64,000 nt of DNA from Saccoglossus kowalevskii (Eukaryota > Hemichordata > Enteropneusta > Harrimaniidae). The notes under the pieces were generated by a model. It saw only the letters and a program-made list of their open reading frames with translations, searched no databases and was not told where the DNA came from. Made by a program: the position numbers and the translations under genes. How positions within the stretch are numbered: position 1 is the first letter of the stretch; each line of letters starts with the position of its first letter. Shown here piece by piece: positions 62,645 through 64,000 of the stretch. The DNA lies in assembly GCF_000003605.2 (NCBI RefSeq), contig NW_003150096.1, positions 1 through 64,000 of the forward strand, read 5' to 3'.

Positions 62645-63594
62645 ATGGCTATTTACGAAATATTAGGTGACATTTTCGAACTTTTAACTATGGGACGTGT
62701 TAACATGATATCCCAGATAACTATCCCGAGTGAATCTACAAACTTTGCAATCGCTTTTTAAAACTTTGTAAGCAGTTTGTCGCCGATTTCTCGGTTCGCT
62801 ATTGTGATAACCAGCTTATATGTGAGGCATTTTCGAGTTATTCACTTAACATTTTCCAAATTTAACTGCGGGGTCGTCATGCCAATGACTTAGGTTAATT
62901 ACACGATCAACGCCGTCAACATTTCAATAATTTGTTTGCTACTTTGCACGCTGTGTTCTAACATTTTACAGTCTGTTCTTGTGAACATATATAAGCTGCT
63001 TTCAACTGGCTTTTATTAAATTTGTCGACTTCACAACTGCGCGTTTCTATATGCCAACAACGTAGGTCATATATACAAATACATCTACCAACATTTCTAT
63101 CATTTTGCACAACTTTGCAATCACTTTGAACAACTTTGCACGTTGTGTTAACAGCTTAAAACCCATTACGTGCCGACAGCATCAACAACTTGTTATGGAA
63201 AATTAGAAGAGATTTTAAAACTTTGCATTAATTAAAATAAATACGAAAATTTCACGAGTCTCTAATATAAATGAGTGGCACCACAGTTAGAAAGAATACA
63301 AAAACGTTGCATACATCATTTCCATTTGCGTGATGTAACAAAAAGAAAAAAAAACATCCAACAATTTTTTTTATTTAGAGAGTCTCCTATGCAAGTACTA
63401 ACCACGACCGATTGTGCTTTACTTTAGACATTGTCCGGTCACCTAACCACACGGCTGCATGGATTATTTAAATTTGAGCCGAATTGACGGCTATTTCTTG
63501 TTTTGAATCTTCTCAAATTGATATAGCTGGCACAAGTACATTCTAATATTGACCTATGACCTCCTCATATCTCGAGTAACACTTCGCTAATTTA
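62645..63594 (+). repeat. Satellite unit 66 (950 bp), O type, copy of unit 14
   Basis: It has CGAGTTATTC, ATATATAAGCTG, TTGTTATGGAAAATT, TTAAAATAAATACG and GCATACATC as in unit 14, but no GAAATATAAGG stop. The frame is broken instead by a stop in TTTTTAAAAC. It has TTAACATGATATCCCAG in the head. Confidence 0.95.
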
Positions 63595-64000
63595 ATGGCT
63601 ATTTACGAAATATTAGGTGACATTTTCGAACTTTTAACTATGGAACGTGTTAATATGATATCACAGGTAACTATCCCGAGTGAATCTATCAACTTTGCAA
63701 TCGCTTTTTACAACTTTGTAAGCAGTTTGTCGCCGATTTCTCGGTTCGCTATTGTGATAACCAGCTTATATGTGAGGCATTTTCAAGATATTCACTTAAC
63801 ATTTTCCAAATTTAAATGCGGGGTCGTCATGCCAATGACTTAGGTTAAATACACAATCAACGCCGTCAACATTTCAATAATTTGTTTGCTACTTTGCACG
63901 CAGTGTTCTAACATGTTACAGTCTGTTCTTGTGAACATATATAGGCTGCTTTCAACTGGCTTTTATTAAATTTGTCGACTTCACAACTGCGCGTTTCTAT
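63595..64000 (+). repeat. Satellite unit 67, 3'-truncated by window edge, copy of unit 13
   Basis: The first 406 bp of a unit. CTATGGAACG, TTTTCAAGAT and TTTAAATGCGG together match unit 13 (11962). The array runs off the end of the window without any sign of stopping. Confidence 0.95.

Larger units (their letters stand above)
1..64000 (+). repeat. Continuous tandem satellite array, ~947-bp unit
   Basis: Sixty-seven copies of the anchor ATGGCTATTTACG (or a variant) recur from 635 to 63595. The modal spacing is 947 bp (24 of 66 intervals), and all intervals but two fall in 934-952 bp. All copies have the same orientation and no unique DNA separates them. Unit numbers below use this anchor as base 1. 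Heads are called N, I or O and tails T1, T2 or O by linked variants: N has CTAATTAC and TCTATGAAC; I has CTATTTAC and CACGAGTAAATC; T1 has CGACCGATT, GCGTGG and ATTGTCC; T2 has CAACCGATT, GGACACC and ATTGACC. The array is most likely centromeric or other constitutive heterochromatin of a eukaryote (inference). The family is not one I recognise. Confidence 0.98.
58437..64000 (+). repeat. Divergent block of O units at the right edge
   Basis: Units 62-67 share rare variants with units 13, 14, 16 and 17 (11962-16701) and with unit 37, showing that divergent segments have been copied around the array too. Confidence 0.85.

Noticed and set aside
1-64000. Hammerhead ribozyme in the satellite unit
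   Set aside because: Some animal satellites encode one, but I find no CTGATGA core with a partner GAAA on either strand.
1-64000. CRISPR array
   Set aside because: The repeats are 947 bp, contiguous and without variable spacers.
1-64000. Transposable elements, tRNA or rRNA genes
   Set aside because: Every stretch can be assigned to the satellite unit; no terminal repeats, element coding regions or structural RNA patterns interrupt it.

Overview
The whole 64 kb window is one uninterrupted, head-to-tail satellite DNA array with a repeat unit of about 947 bp. I see no host gene, RNA gene, transposable element or unique sequence anywhere in it. Using the motif ATGGCTATTTACG (or its variants) as an anchor, 67 unit starts fall at regular spacing from 635 to 63595, plus a partial unit at each window edge. 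Of the 66 intervals between anchors, 24 are exactly 947 bp and nearly all others are 934-952 bp. The two exceptions are 1033 bp (an internal templated insertion) and 1366 bp (two units fused by a deletion of about 528 bp). All units lie on the same strand. By eye the DNA is roughly two-thirds A+T. This points to a eukaryotic constitutive-heterochromatin array (centromeric, pericentromeric or subtelomeric). The species and the satellite family cannot be recognised from sequence alone.

Units fall into two recently homogenised haplotypes and a more divergent set. The unit head (first ~330 bp) is N (ATGGCTAATTAC, then CCCGAGTGAATCTATGAAC), I (ATGGCTATTTAC, then CACGAGTAAATCTATCAAC) or O (other, older variants). 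The tail (last ~320 bp) is T1 (CGACCGATT, CATACGGCTGCGTGG, ATTGTCCT, ATATCTCGAG), T2 (CAACCGATT, GGACACC, ATTGACCT, ATAACTCGAG) or O. T2 normally runs into an N head and T1 into an I head. N-T1 followed by I-T2 therefore makes a dimeric higher-order repeat of about 1.89 kb, seen cleanly at 23304-25197 and, in part or imperfectly, at several other places.

Layout: homogenised N/I units at 1-4060, 17590-19090, 22400-27120, 29060-29930, about 34090-34763 (tail only), 35708-43100 and 45260-58436. Divergent O units lie at 4060-17590, 19090-22400, 27120-29060, 29930-34090, 34764-35700, 43100-45260 and 58437-64000. Several units are chimeras whose two halves belong to different classes, marking old exchange points. 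Rare variants are shared by units tens of kilobases apart, so segments have been copied over long distance.

Inside each unit there is an older layer: at least two, probably four, diverged sub-repeats of about 172-177 bp share a CATGCCAA..ACTTAGGT end. The unit looks like a fixed multimer of a nucleosome-sized ancestor. Each unit also carries small dyads (TAACATGTTA; TGTTC-4 nt-GAACA; AGCCG-6 nt-CGGCT) and A-tracts. Two short ORFs (82 and 64 codons) recur because the units are near-identical. The changes between copies are mostly amino-acid replacing and about a third of units have lost the 82-codon frame, so I do not regard either as a gene.
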